Positions 36,168 through 45,359 of a DNA stretch of 64,000 nucleotides are shown here, in pieces. Both the position numbers and the translations under genes were made by a program. Under the pieces are notes generated by a model. That model did not search any database. It had not been told where the DNA came from and saw nothing but the letters and a program-made list of their open reading frames with translations. Source of the stretch: an uncultured Elusimicrobiales bacterium (GTDB lineage: Bacteria > Elusimicrobiota > Elusimicrobia > Elusimicrobiales > Elusimicrobiaceae); the NCBI GenBank assembly GCA_944325225.1, contig CALUZQ010000001.1:1-64000 (forward strand). Reading direction: 5' to 3'. Within the stretch, counting starts at the first letter, position 1; the number at the start of each line of letters is the position of its first letter.

Positions 36168-36788
36168 CTATTTTATCATTTCTAAAAATTCATTTCGCAC
36201 TTCCATTTTCTTAAAAGCCCCGCGAATGGCGCTGGTAACCATAACGGCGTTGTGTTTTTCAATGCCGCGGGAACTGATGCACATGTGTTTGGCTTTGCAT
36301 ACCACCATGACTCCGTGGGGCTGTAGGGTTTCCATTAAACTGTCGGCAATTTGGGCGACGAGTTTTTCCTGAATTTGCAGCCGCCGGGCAAATACTTCCA
36401 CCAGCCGCGCCAGTTTGGAAATGCCCAACACGCGCCCTTTGGGCAGATACCCAATGCTAATGGTGCCAAAAAAGGGCTGCAGGTGATGCTCGCAGGTGGA
36501 ATAAAATTCAATGTCTTTGAGGACGACCATTTCTTCGCAGGAGCCCTCGGTAAAGGTTTTTAATACATCTTGCGGCTTCATTTTGTAGCCGCCAAATAAT
36601 TTCTGCCAGCTTCTTACGATGCGGTGGGGGGTTTCCAACAATCCCTCGCGCGATGGATCATCGCCGATATAGGCGAGGATTTCCCGCAGGTTTTTTAAAA
36701 TTTTTTCTTCGCTCAGCGAATGTTTGCCAGCTTGTGCGTTTGCAAACTTAGCCGGGCGGACGGATGATTTTTTAATAGTTTTACGCAT
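36168..36788 (-). CDS. folE: GTP cyclohydrolase I
   Basis: Makes 7,8-dihydroneopterin triphosphate from GTP, the shared first step of folate and queuosine synthesis. The zinc ligands are visible in STCEHHLQPFFG near residue 100 and KAKHMCISSRG near residue 168; length 206. The ATG lies 76 bases inside the 3' end of queE in another frame, preceded by AGGAG, an unusually long overlap; no other ATG lies before the conserved region. Confidence 0.95.
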   Translation of the reverse strand: MRKTIKKSSVRPAKFANAQAGKHSLSEEKILKNLREILAYIGDDPSREGLLETPHRIVRSWQKLFGGYKMKPQDVLKTFTEGSCEEMVVLKDIEFYSTCEHHLQPFFGTISIGYLPKGRVLGISKLARLVEVFARRLQIQEKLVAQIADSLMETLQPHGVMVVCKAKHMCISSRGIEKHNAVMVTSAIRGAFKKMEVRNEFLEMIK

Positions 36789-37306
36789 AGGTCTATATTC
36801 TCCTGTTTGTTGCTTTCGGGCTGCAGATAAATTTGAGTGTGGGTGTTTTCATACGCATAGTATTTTTGCAAATCGTCTAAATCCGTATTCTGCCCGACGA
36901 CGATTTTAATCACATCGGCTTTTTTCAGCATTTCCGGGCTGACATATTTCTTGGGCGACACGCATACAAAATCGGCCCGGCTGACATCGGTATCTATGGA
37001 GCCGTTTGTTTCCAAATGCACGGCATAACCGGCCTTTTTCAACACCGCAATTAAGCCCGTCAAATCCTGTTCGGCCGGTTCCCCGCCGGTAATAATAACG
37101 GTTTTAGCGGGCCATTGGGCCAGGGTTTGCAGCAAGTGGGCCGAGTCGGTTTCTTTTCCTTCCCGGGCGGCGTATTGGGTGTCGCAAAACGGGCAGTTCA
37201 TAGAACAGCCCGCCAGCCGCACAAATACCGCGGGCATGCCGGTATGTTTGCCTTCCCCTTGGATAGAATAAAAAATCTCGTTAACCTTCCACGACGGCTG
37301 CGGCAT
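36713..37306 (-). CDS. queE: 7-carboxy-7-deazaguanine synthase
   Basis: A radical-SAM enzyme of the queuosine pathway. FYSIQGEGKHTGMPAVFVR (residues 12-30) and the cluster motif CSMNCPFC near residue 34 identify it, with ITGGEP near 73. It has 197 residues. It overlaps queD by 26 bases at its start and folE by 76 at its end, so the whole cluster is tightly packed. QueC is not in this window. Confidence 0.93.
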   Translation of the reverse strand: MPQPSWKVNEIFYSIQGEGKHTGMPAVFVRLAGCSMNCPFCDTQYAAREGKETDSAHLLQTLAQWPAKTVIITGGEPAEQDLTGLIAVLKKAGYAVHLETNGSIDTDVSRADFVCVSPKKYVSPEMLKKADVIKIVVGQNTDLDDLQKYYAYENTHTQIYLQPESNKQENIDLCVKLLKNHPSARLSLQTHKLANIR

Positions 37307-37625
37307 TGTCGCTCTCCCAGATTTCCAGCGTTTTAAGTTTTAAATTTTGTTTGGTCAGTTCCTGTCCGATTTTTTGGAATAAAAAATTAGCCAGATTTTC
37401 GGCGGTGGGATTTTCCACCCAGTCGTTTAGAAGCTGATGGTCCGGCAGGTTGTCGTCCAGCAGTTTTTTGATGACTTTAAAATCACACACCATACCGTCC
37501 GGCCGGATTTCGCCTTCTATCACAAAAACGGCTTTCCAAGTGTGTCCGTGCAAATGGTGGCAGGGCCCGTCGTAATGGGGCAGCCGGTGGGCGGAGCTGA
37601 AAGAACGAATAAGCTTAATGAGCAT
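37281..37625 (-). CDS. queD: 6-carboxy-5,6,7,8-tetrahydropterin synthase
   Basis: Converts dihydroneopterin triphosphate to carboxy-tetrahydropterin for queuosine. FSSAHRL supplies a zinc His near residue 13, and CHHLHGH near residue 22 is the canonical Cys-x3-His-Gly-His; a C-terminal WESDNA follows. Length 114. A GAGGAG site for it lies inside the end of the upstream membrane-protein gene, which stops at the adjacent base. Contrast the Cys-less paralogue at 35010-35360. Confidence 0.93.
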   Translation of the reverse strand: MLIKLIRSFSSAHRLPHYDGPCHHLHGHTWKAVFVIEGEIRPDGMVCDFKVIKKLLDDNLPDHQLLNDWVENPTAENLANFLFQKIGQELTKQNLKLKTLEIWESDNAAAVVEG

Positions 37626-38366
37626 TTATCTCTCCTCGGGTAAAGTGTTAAAAATTTGCTGCATATAGATAATACATAAAATAACCTGGGCCAGCGTAAA
37701 CAGCGGGATATTCCACCACAGCCGCACATACCACAGCGCGCACAGCGGCCCCAACAGAAAAAACGCCCATTTAAGCACCACCGCCCGCGGCAAGCGGGAC
37801 TGGTAAAACAGTTTAAAAAATAATCCAACCGTCCCTGCCAGCAGAAACCCAAATAACATCAGCAGCGGAATCAGCAACAGCGAAGTTAAGAAGCAAACGG
37901 CGCTAAGCGCTTCGGAAAGGGTGTCTTTTTCTTTGTTTAAATTTTCCTGGGAGGTAACAAAGTTAAGCGTCGGCGGCAGCGCGGTTTGCTGGATTCCGCC
38001 CGAAGAAAGCATATAGGCCTGGTTGCCGGAGATGAGCAGGAAAGTTTTGTTTTTTAGCATTTGTTCGGCCGTGGGCGGCGTAGTTAACGATGCGTCAAAA
38101 ACCAGGTTGAAATCGCTCTGCGGCACGGTAACGGATATCGGAGTTTTGGGGGCGGTTAATACGCCTTTTTCAAAAGTAACTTGCGGAAAATTTTTAAGCA
38201 GTACCGGCAAGTTTTTTTCTATATATCCGTTGGAAAAGAAGTAAAAAACGATCAGCGACAGCATAAATAAATAAATGCCAAAGGCCGCCATCTGCCGGGC
38301 TGAAGCAAAAGCCAGCCGGTGGTAAAAACGGAAAGAAAAAATAGTTTTTAGATGGGCAAAAAGCAT
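37626..38366 (-). CDS. DUF1189-like membrane protein
   Basis: A 246-residue protein with one N-terminal span, an extracytoplasmic region of about 110 residues (YIEKNLPVLLKNFPQVTFEKG onward in part) and three to four C-terminal spans. This is the layout of DUF1189 proteins, whose function is not known. It directly abuts queD and looks like the first gene of that operon, though a shared role is not evident. Confidence 0.65.
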   Translation of the reverse strand: MLFAHLKTIFSFRFYHRLAFASARQMAAFGIYLFMLSLIVFYFFSNGYIEKNLPVLLKNFPQVTFEKGVLTAPKTPISVTVPQSDFNLVFDASLTTPPTAEQMLKNKTFLLISGNQAYMLSSGGIQQTALPPTLNFVTSQENLNKEKDTLSEALSAVCFLTSLLLIPLLMLFGFLLAGTVGLFFKLFYQSRLPRAVVLKWAFFLLGPLCALWYVRLWWNIPLFTLAQVILCIIYMQQIFNTLPEER

Positions 38367-38403
38367 ATTTACATTATACCAATTTGGTTTGCCCGTTAAT
38401 GGT

Positions 38404-39006
38404 TTAACGGCCGGAATTGGCGGCAGGGGTAGAGGGGGCGTTTTTATTTTGGCAGGTAATTTCCGTTCCTAAGAAATAGATTTGATTTTTCTTAAACACG
38501 CAGGAAATTTTTTGGGCGCGGGGGGAACCGTCCGGCGCCGGGGAAAGCGGCTTTAAACAGGCGATGCGCGTACAGGAATAGGTTTTGCCGCACTGAGGAA
38601 AAGAGGAGGAGGGAAAGTTTGCGATAAACCAGGAAAAATCCAAGTTAAAAAGAAGCGATTTCAAAAAATTTTCGCAAGTCATTTCATCGTTAAATGTGCA
38701 CAGCGGCTCGGCGGAAGTGTTTTCCACCGTCAGTGTTTGGTCCAGCAGGGTATAGCGTTCGGCGTCAATGGGGTCTCCCTGCACGCGGTACACATCAAAA
38801 CAGGAAAATCCCGGCGCTTGTTTTTTGGTGCAAGTAAACCGTTGGAAAATGTCGTTCCCAGGGCAAGTATCCTCCACCAGGGCCGGATCTGTGGAAAGGT
38901 ATTGCGGCGTTTGGCGAAGCGTTTGCGGTTTATAATCCGCTTCTTCCGCGCTCCAGCAAGCCGTTGCAAACAACAAGCAGGCAAGTCCCGTCCAACCGTA
39001 TTTCAT
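38404..39006 (-). CDS. Exported cysteine-containing protein of unknown function
   Basis: The start MKYGWTGLACLL (39006) is chosen because GGAGG precedes it. A signal peptide ends near ATACWSA, allowing either lipid attachment at Cys17 or cleavage after WSA. The mature part of about 180 residues has about ten cysteines, suggesting disulfides in the periplasm. No family is recognised. It is divergent from the multi-PAS gene. Confidence 0.65.
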   Translation of the reverse strand: MKYGWTGLACLLFATACWSAEEADYKPQTLRQTPQYLSTDPALVEDTCPGNDIFQRFTCTKKQAPGFSCFDVYRVQGDPIDAERYTLLDQTLTVENTSAEPLCTFNDEMTCENFLKSLLFNLDFSWFIANFPSSSFPQCGKTYSCTRIACLKPLSPAPDGSPRAQKISCVFKKNQIYFLGTEITCQNKNAPSTPAANSGR

Positions 39007-39192
39007 ATTTTCCTCCGTTGGTTTATCGTAGCAAATTTCGCAGGAGTTTCCACTGTTTGGAGCGGACAAAAAAGGGTTAGACGGCTCTCCGTACGCACGC
39101 GGGCACACGCGTACCCCTGTATATTGCAACACCGTGCGGAATTTATTAAGATATAACCGTGTTGTTTTATTTTCTATTTGGACAGAGGGCTT

Positions 39193-42100
39193 ATGTCTAA
39201 TAATCTTTTCTCATTTTTTTCTAAAAAAGATGCACCCGCCGCTCAGGTCATTAAGGCGCTTACTCCGGAGATGCTGGCTTTTTTGCAACAATTCCCTACC
39301 GCTATTTTATTGGTTAATGCAACGGGTAAAATCGTGTTTGCCAACAGCGCCGCGGCAGAGGTGCTGCATACAGAAATTTCCGCTTTGAACGGTTCGTCGG
39401 TGGACCGTTTCGGGCTGACGATGCCGCAGGTGCGGGCCATGGCGGAAGCCAAAGAACCGCATAAAACTATTTTACAGTTAGTTAATCGCAAGGCCGACAC
39501 CGTATATGTAAGCGCCGGGGCAGGCATTCTGGCTGCTACGCCGTTTATTATGCTGACGCTGGAAGCCGTTCCCCATTTTAAGCAGCTGACGGCTGAAAAA
39601 ACTTTTTTGCGATCGGTAATAGATAGTTATCCCGTACCGGTAACAGTGCAGAATTTTGCCGGGATTTGCACTTTGTGGAACGCTCCAGCGGAAAAAATGT
39701 TCGGCTTTAAAGCGGCCGATACGCAGGGGCATACGGTATATGATTTCCTGCCAAAAGAAATTGTCCCTTCGGTCCAGCGGCTGGATACCGAAGTGCGTGA
39801 AAAACAGCATTCGCGCGAGAATGTGCTGCTGTCTTATAAAGATGCAAAAGCAGAAGAACGGACGCTTTCTGTAACCAAAGTGCTGGCTCCGTCGGAAAAT
39901 GGCAAAAGCCAAACCATTTTAACCGTATATGAAGATGTAACGCTCCGGCAGCGCTATGAACAGGATTTGCTGCAGAACCGCACCCTGCTTCGCGCCGTGT
40001 TGGACAATGTGCCGCTGGGGCTCTATACCCGCGACTGCGACAATCAGATGACCTTTTTTAACCGCCAGAGTATGAAAGTGCTGGGCGAAACCGATGTAAA
40101 ATGCGTCAATACCCCGCACCCGCACCAAGATTCGGATGTGGTGGCTTTTCACCGTACCCGCGAACAGCAGGTGCTGGAAGAAGGAAAAATCAAAGATTAC
40201 CCCGAAGAAGTTTATGTGGACCATAATGGCAACGAAAAGATTTTGCATATGATTAAAGTGCCGCTGATAGACGCCGGCCCGAAACCGCTGGTATTGTCTA
40301 TTGTGGAGGATATTACGGAGCGTCATCGCCAGCAGAAAGAGATTGCCCGGGCGAACAGTTTTCTTTCCGCCATTGTGCAAAACGCGCCGATTGGCCTGTA
40401 TGCCCGCGCGGCAGACGGTCATATGCTGCTTCGCAATAAACAGTGCGAATTGATTTTTGGCGAAACTTCCGGGAAAGCGTTTGATTCCCAAGGTTCTTTG
40501 CCGCACGAAACGCCCGAACAGGTTCACTCGTATATTGAACGGGAGAAAAAACTGCTGGAAAGCGGAAAGGCACTGGATATCCCGGAAGAAGAATATGTTA
40601 CCGGCTCCGGAGAAAAGAAACTGCTGCATATGATTAAAGTGCCGGTGGGCGGGGCGGAAGGCGAGCCGCAGTTCGTGGTAACACTGGTAGAGGATATCAC
40701 CGAAAAACGCGCGCAGGAACGCACGCTGATTGAAACGAAAAATTTCCTGCAGACGCTGCTGGACCAGGTGCCGGTGGCCATCTATGCCCGCGGACAAGAT
40801 GACAAACTTTCTTTTATTAACCGCCGGGCGCATGAACTGTTCCCGGACGAAAAAGAATACCAGGCCAAAGACGATTTCTACGGCCAGCGGGAAGAGGCCA
40901 TCTTCCGCGACGGGAAAATGGTGGAATTTCCCGAAGAATGGTACACCACCTTGCGCGGGGACAGGATTTTGCTGCATTTAATTAAAGCCCCCGTGTTTGA
41001 TAAAGAAGGCAAGCCGTTTATGGTGCTGACGGTGGCCGAAGATATTACCCAGAAAAAAGCCCAGGAAAAAGCGCTTATTGACGCTAAAAACTTTTTGCAG
41101 ACCGTCATCAATAACCTGCCGGTGTCGCTGTCGGTTAAGGATTACGACGGGAAATATATCCTCTGGAATAAAAAGAGCGAAGAGTTATTTGGGGTAATGG
41201 CCGATGCCGTTATCGGGCGCACTTCGTACCGGGCGGATATCAATAAGGACCAGGCGGAATTTTTGCGCGAAGCGGACTTGCGTGTATTTGAAAGCAAAAA
41301 AGAGCAGGATATCCCGCAGGAACTTATTTCCACCGCCAGCGAAGGCGTTAAAATTATGCACACCGTCAAAACGCCTGTATTTAATGTGGACGGCACACCG
41401 AATTGTATGCTGGTGGTATCGGAAGATATTACCGCCAAAACCAAGATGGAAAAACAAATTCGCGAAGCCAGCGATAAAAACACCCTGCTGGTGGAAAATG
41501 CCCGGGAAGGGATTGTGATTTTGGAGGACGGAAAAGTAATTTATGCCAACCGTGCTCTGTGCCGCATTTTGGGATATGAAGAGGTGCAGGAAGTAAAAGG
41601 GAAAATGCTTACGGATATGGCGGCGGAGGATCATCGGATGTTCTTAAAAGACAAATACGACGCCGTGCTGGCCGGGTCCGATGATGCTTCTTCGGCAATA
41701 GATGTGCATTTTCTTAAAAAGAACGGCAGCGAGGTGGAAGCGGAGTTTGCGGCAGTAGCGTCTAAGTATTTAGGCCGGCGCATTGTGTTGTGCTTCGTGC
41801 GCGATGTAACCCATTCCAACCGTATGCTGCGCGAAGTAAAAACCGAACGGGAATGTTTCCGCTCTGCCTTTGAGAAAAGCGTTACGCCGGCGTTTATCCT
41901 CACGCATAAAGGATACATCAGCGTAATGAACGAGGCCTGCCGAAACCTGTTTGATTTTACCGAGTCGGATAAAAATTTCTACCGTAATGTGTATATGAAA
42001 CCGGCCGTTTCGCTGCCGGCGCGTAAACAATTAAAAGCCGGCAATCCCGCCCATATGGAGTATGTGTTTGATTTTGACCGCGCCGCACAAATGTTCCCCG

Positions 42101-44268
42101 GCCGCATACAGGGAACGGGCAAAATGCCGCTTTCAGTCAGTTTTGTACCAATCAATAAACGGGACGCCAAAGACGGTACAGTAGAGGCCGATTATGTGGT
42201 GTTTTTAGAGCCCCGGCAAACCCAGGCCCCCAGCGCACCGAAACCGGCCGCCCCGGCTAAACCGGCCAAACTGCGCCGCGCGCCGGCGCCGCCGGCACCG
42301 CCGGCTATGGTCATCAGCAAAACCGCTAAAGAAATGCTGGTGCTGCCCAACAGCGAGCCGTATGTGCTGTGCGGGGACGGGTGGAAAATTGAAGTGTGCA
42401 ATGATTTGTTCTGCTCGCTTTGCCAACTGTCCGAAGAAGAGTTGCTGGGGCAGGATTTGCGGCGGGTGTTTGATGCCGATTCGCTTCCCCGGTTGGAAGA
42501 AGATTTAAAATCGCTCCGGCAGGACGGCTCTTTGGCTAACCGTGAATATCATATTAATTTGGCCAGCGGACTGGAAAATACCGCCGTGCGCCTAACGGCT
42601 ATTAAAGAAACCGACGGACGGTATCTCTTTGTCATGCGCAATATGGCATTCCACCGCCAGATTATGAAAATTTTGGAGGAACGGTCCTCTCAGCTCAACG
42701 CCCTGTTGGAAGCAACAGACGGCGTGGTGTTTTCGGTTTTGTTTGAAAACGGACGCTTTGGACATATTGAACAAAGCAATAAATTTTTAACGCGCAAACT
42801 GGGTTTTTCGCATGACGAACTGGTGCATATGCCGTTTAGAGATTTATTCTTTGACAAAAACCATAACTCCGCCCACTGTAAACAAGTGCTGGACCGCGCC
42901 CAGGAGCAAGCCGCCACCCACGGAAAAGCGGACTTTAAACTCTCCGTACGCAAGAAAGACGGCAGTTCTTTTGAGGCGCAAGTGGTTGTTACGGTTATGG
43001 ACTTGCCCTCCAAAGATGCGGCGTTGGTGGTCATGCGGGATTTGGCGGAAGATTTGGACGAAGCATCCAAAGATTCCAAAGAAGCCCAGGAACTTAAAAG
43101 CGTCCGTCAGGCGCTGCCCGGGCTGTATTTAAAAACCGACAGCGATGGCCGGGTGTTGGAAGTATATTCCAACTTGGCGTATTTGGATAATACCCTGGCG
43201 GAGGAAACTTTCTTGAATAAAAAACCCGGCACCTATTGGCCGCAGGAAGCGTCCAGCCGGGCGTTGTTTGCCATCAAAGAGGCGCTTTCCATCAATGTCA
43301 GCACCCGCTTTGAATTTGAATGGACGGTTGCCGGCGTGCTTCGGTATTTTGAAGCGATGGTTACGCCGATTACCGGCCGGGCCGAAGCCGTACTGTGGGT
43401 AAAAGATGTATCAGAGCAGCGGGCTTACGATACCAAAATACACCAACTGTATCGGCTGGCCAGCGAGCCGGGGTTATCTATTACAGAACAAGTGGATAAA
43501 ATCCTGGCATTCGGGTTAAAAAATTTCCGAGCCGAAGTGGGGCTGGTCATTCGGTTTGATCAGGGCAAAAACGGGCTGGAGAGCCATATTGTCTATACGA
43601 CGCCGAATGAGTTGAATATAGAGCGGTATATGACTTTTCCGGTGGAAGAATGCCTGGTAGATGTACCGGACGGGAATGTGGTTATGTTTCCGGATTTGGA
43701 AAATGCAGATTGCTCGCGTTGCTTGCACAAGGAGAAAGGATTTGCGTCCATGCTGGCGGCCCCGCTGTATGTATCGGGTAAAGTGCAGGGGGCGCTGTGT
43801 TTTGCTTCGCGCCAAACCTGTCGGGACTTTGGCCCCGGTGCCGAAGAGCTGATGGGGATTATGTCCCGGCTGCTCAGTTTGCGCATTGAACTTAGACAAA
43901 CGGGCAAAATGCTTAGCGAGGCCTCCCGTTCGCTGGCGCGCACCTTGGAATATGTAGAAATGCCGGCCGTGATGATGGATTTGGATTATCAGGTAACTTT
44001 CGTCAATAAGCCGTTTTTGGAAGTTACCGGCCGCCGCACCAGCAATATGCTGGGACGCGATTTCTTTACAGAGGTCGTCCGCAACGAGGATCTTTCCAAA
44101 CAGATGTTTAAAGCGGCTGAAAATTCCGCCGCCGGAAATGCGTTCCAGGTGCGTATGGACTTGCTGCATGAAAACGGATTGTATGAGGATACCGGGTGGG
44201 ATGTTTTTGCCTGTAAAGATGCCGACGGCCGGGTGGACGGATACGCGCTGATAGCGTCGGAATCTTAA
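39193..44268 (+). CDS. Giant soluble multi-PAS/GAF protein without a visible output domain
   Basis: A 1691-residue cytoplasmic protein. I count about eleven to twelve PAS-like units: eight from residue about 25 to 1025, a Pro/Ala-rich linker (about 1030-1060), three more (about 1065-1410), a GAF-like domain (about 1415-1570, with MLAAPLYVSGKVQGALCFA) and a final PAS to the end. Units 3-6 are close internal repeats, ending in variants of VEDITERHRQQKE and sharing LLHMIKVP. No HisKA, HATPase, GGDEF, EAL, methyl-accepting or DNA-binding domain is visible, and no membrane span. It may be a sensory scaffold that signals through a partner. The ATG at 39193 has AGAGGG upstream. Confidence 0.85.
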   Translation: MSNNLFSFFSKKDAPAAQVIKALTPEMLAFLQQFPTAILLVNATGKIVFANSAAAEVLHTEISALNGSSVDRFGLTMPQVRAMAEAKEPHKTILQLVNRKADTVYVSAGAGILAATPFIMLTLEAVPHFKQLTAEKTFLRSVIDSYPVPVTVQNFAGICTLWNAPAEKMFGFKAADTQGHTVYDFLPKEIVPSVQRLDTEVREKQHSRENVLLSYKDAKAEERTLSVTKVLAPSENGKSQTILTVYEDVTLRQRYEQDLLQNRTLLRAVLDNVPLGLYTRDCDNQMTFFNRQSMKVLGETDVKCVNTPHPHQDSDVVAFHRTREQQVLEEGKIKDYPEEVYVDHNGNEKILHMIKVPLIDAGPKPLVLSIVEDITERHRQQKEIARANSFLSAIVQNAPIGLYARAADGHMLLRNKQCELIFGETSGKAFDSQGSLPHETPEQVHSYIEREKKLLESGKALDIPEEEYVTGSGEKKLLHMIKVPVGGAEGEPQFVVTLVEDITEKRAQERTLIETKNFLQTLLDQVPVAIYARGQDDKLSFINRRAHELFPDEKEYQAKDDFYGQREEAIFRDGKMVEFPEEWYTTLRGDRILLHLIKAPVFDKEGKPFMVLTVAEDITQKKAQEKALIDAKNFLQTVINNLPVSLSVKDYDGKYILWNKKSEELFGVMADAVIGRTSYRADINKDQAEFLREADLRVFESKKEQDIPQELISTASEGVKIMHTVKTPVFNVDGTPNCMLVVSEDITAKTKMEKQIREASDKNTLLVENAREGIVILEDGKVIYANRALCRILGYEEVQEVKGKMLTDMAAEDHRMFLKDKYDAVLAGSDDASSAIDVHFLKKNGSEVEAEFAAVASKYLGRRIVLCFVRDVTHSNRMLREVKTERECFRSAFEKSVTPAFILTHKGYISVMNEACRNLFDFTESDKNFYRNVYMKPAVSLPARKQLKAGNPAHMEYVFDFDRAAQMFPGRIQGTGKMPLSVSFVPINKRDAKDGTVEADYVVFLEPRQTQAPSAPKPAAPAKPAKLRRAPAPPAPPAMVISKTAKEMLVLPNSEPYVLCGDGWKIEVCNDLFCSLCQLSEEELLGQDLRRVFDADSLPRLEEDLKSLRQDGSLANREYHINLASGLENTAVRLTAIKETDGRYLFVMRNMAFHRQIMKILEERSSQLNALLEATDGVVFSVLFENGRFGHIEQSNKFLTRKLGFSHDELVHMPFRDLFFDKNHNSAHCKQVLDRAQEQAATHGKADFKLSVRKKDGSSFEAQVVVTVMDLPSKDAALVVMRDLAEDLDEASKDSKEAQELKSVRQALPGLYLKTDSDGRVLEVYSNLAYLDNTLAEETFLNKKPGTYWPQEASSRALFAIKEALSINVSTRFEFEWTVAGVLRYFEAMVTPITGRAEAVLWVKDVSEQRAYDTKIHQLYRLASEPGLSITEQVDKILAFGLKNFRAEVGLVIRFDQGKNGLESHIVYTTPNELNIERYMTFPVEECLVDVPDGNVVMFPDLENADCSRCLHKEKGFASMLAAPLYVSGKVQGALCFASRQTCRDFGPGAEELMGIMSRLLSLRIELRQTGKMLSEASRSLARTLEYVEMPAVMMDLDYQVTFVNKPFLEVTGRRTSNMLGRDFFTEVVRNEDLSKQMFKAAENSAAGNAFQVRMDLLHENGLYEDTGWDVFACKDADGRVDGYALIASES

Positions 44269-44376
44269 ACGATTTGAAGTGCTTGGCTGGCTGGGCGGAG
44301 CGGCAAAACAGGCCGCCTGTGGGGCTAGCCCCAAATTGGATATGATTTAGAAAAATTGATGATATAGGAGGAAGTT

Positions 44377-44832
44377 ATGAACCGAGGTTTTACATTGGTA
44401 GAGTTATTGGTGGTAGTGCTGATTATTGGGATTTTGTCTTCTATTGCTTTGCCGCAATATGAAACGGCTGTAGAAAAAAGCCGTGCTTCAGAAGCATTCA
44501 TCAACGGGCGGTCTATTTTAGATGCGATGAACCGTTCCATTAATGAACGCCCCAACGAACCGCCGACCACGCGCGCTTCGCTGGATATCAAGCTTAGCGG
44601 CGGGGAATGGAACAGTGCGGCTACGCAGTATCAAACTAAGGATTTTACTTATGATTTATCCGCCGGGGACCGGCTGGTGGTAACAAGAACTTTTGGAAAT
44701 GGCCAAAAATATACGCTTACCTTTTATAATAATTTAAGTTCCCGCCCGGACGACCGGGTATGCACGGCCTCTGGTGATAAGGCGGAAAATCTGTGCCGCT
44801 CTTTTGAAGGGTCGGGCTATAAACGCAGTTGA
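44377..44832 (+). CDS. Type IV pilin-like protein, short leader
   Basis: MNRGFTLVELLVV gives a three-residue leader before the prepilin cleavage site; the helix and SSIALPQYETAVEKSRASEAF follow (the last part seen across two segments). There are two cysteines near the C-terminus. It has AGGAGG, and a perfect 12-base palindrome GGGGCTAGCCCC (44321-44332) and TATGAT upstream. It lies 108 bases after the multi-PAS gene on the same strand, with no clear terminator between. Confidence 0.88.
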   Translation: MNRGFTLVELLVVVLIIGILSSIALPQYETAVEKSRASEAFINGRSILDAMNRSINERPNEPPTTRASLDIKLSGGEWNSAATQYQTKDFTYDLSAGDRLVVTRTFGNGQKYTLTFYNNLSSRPDDRVCTASGDKAENLCRSFEGSGYKRS

Positions 44833-44879
44833 TAGGGGCTAAAAGGGCCTCAATAGGACTTATCCATTATATAGCAAAA

Positions 44880-44900
44880 CCCCCGGCTTATGGCCGGGGG
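44880..44900. terminator. Terminator between pilin and dut
   Basis: CCCCCGGC-TTATG-GCCGGGGG, with A-rich left flank and T-rich right flank. Confidence 0.78.
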
Positions 44901-44932
44901 ATATTTATTTAGGTAAAGCGGCTGGGTGTCCG

Positions 44933-45349
44933 TTAATGGGTGCCGGTGCTGCCAAATCCGCCGGTGCCGCGGGCTGTATCCGAGAGTTCCTCACTTAGTT
45001 CAAAAGTCGGATACAGGGTGGGCAGAACGACGAGCTGGGCGATTTTCTGCCCGGCTTCAAAGACAAAATCGTCCTCGTTTAAATTATACATACACACCAG
45101 CAATTCTCCGCGGTAAGGGGCGTCCACCAGCCCGGCCATGGTTTTAATGCCTTTGCTTTCCACGGAGCTTTTTCCCCAGATAATTCCGGAGGTTGCTTCC
45201 GGCAGTTCAATGGCAATACCCGTGCGTACTTTTACAATGGACCGCGCCGGGATGACCGTCTGTTCCAGTGCAAATAAATCGGCTCCGGAATCTGTCGGGT
45301 GGGCGCGCAGCGGCAGTTTGGCGCGGGAATCCAGTTTCTTTACTTTCAT
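44933..45349 (-). CDS. dut: dUTP diphosphatase
   Basis: Hydrolyses dUTP to dUMP, keeping uracil out of DNA and supplying dTMP synthesis. The five trimeric dUTPase motifs are readable: DSGADLFA near residue 20, WGKSSVESKG near 58, GLVDAPYRGEL near 73, GQKIAQLVV near 98 and RGTGGFGSTG at the end. Length 138. AGAGG precedes the ATG. It lies just after the HEAT-like gene on the same strand. Confidence 0.95.
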   Translation of the reverse strand: MKVKKLDSRAKLPLRAHPTDSGADLFALEQTVIPARSIVKVRTGIAIELPEATSGIIWGKSSVESKGIKTMAGLVDAPYRGELLVCMYNLNEDDFVFEAGQKIAQLVVLPTLYPTFELSEELSDTARGTGGFGSTGTH

Positions 45350-45359
45350 AAAAGAACCT

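Noticed and set aside
39919-40977. Open frame of 352 codons on the minus strand
   Set aside because: Antisense to the PAS repeats, with repeated shadow motifs reflecting those repeats.
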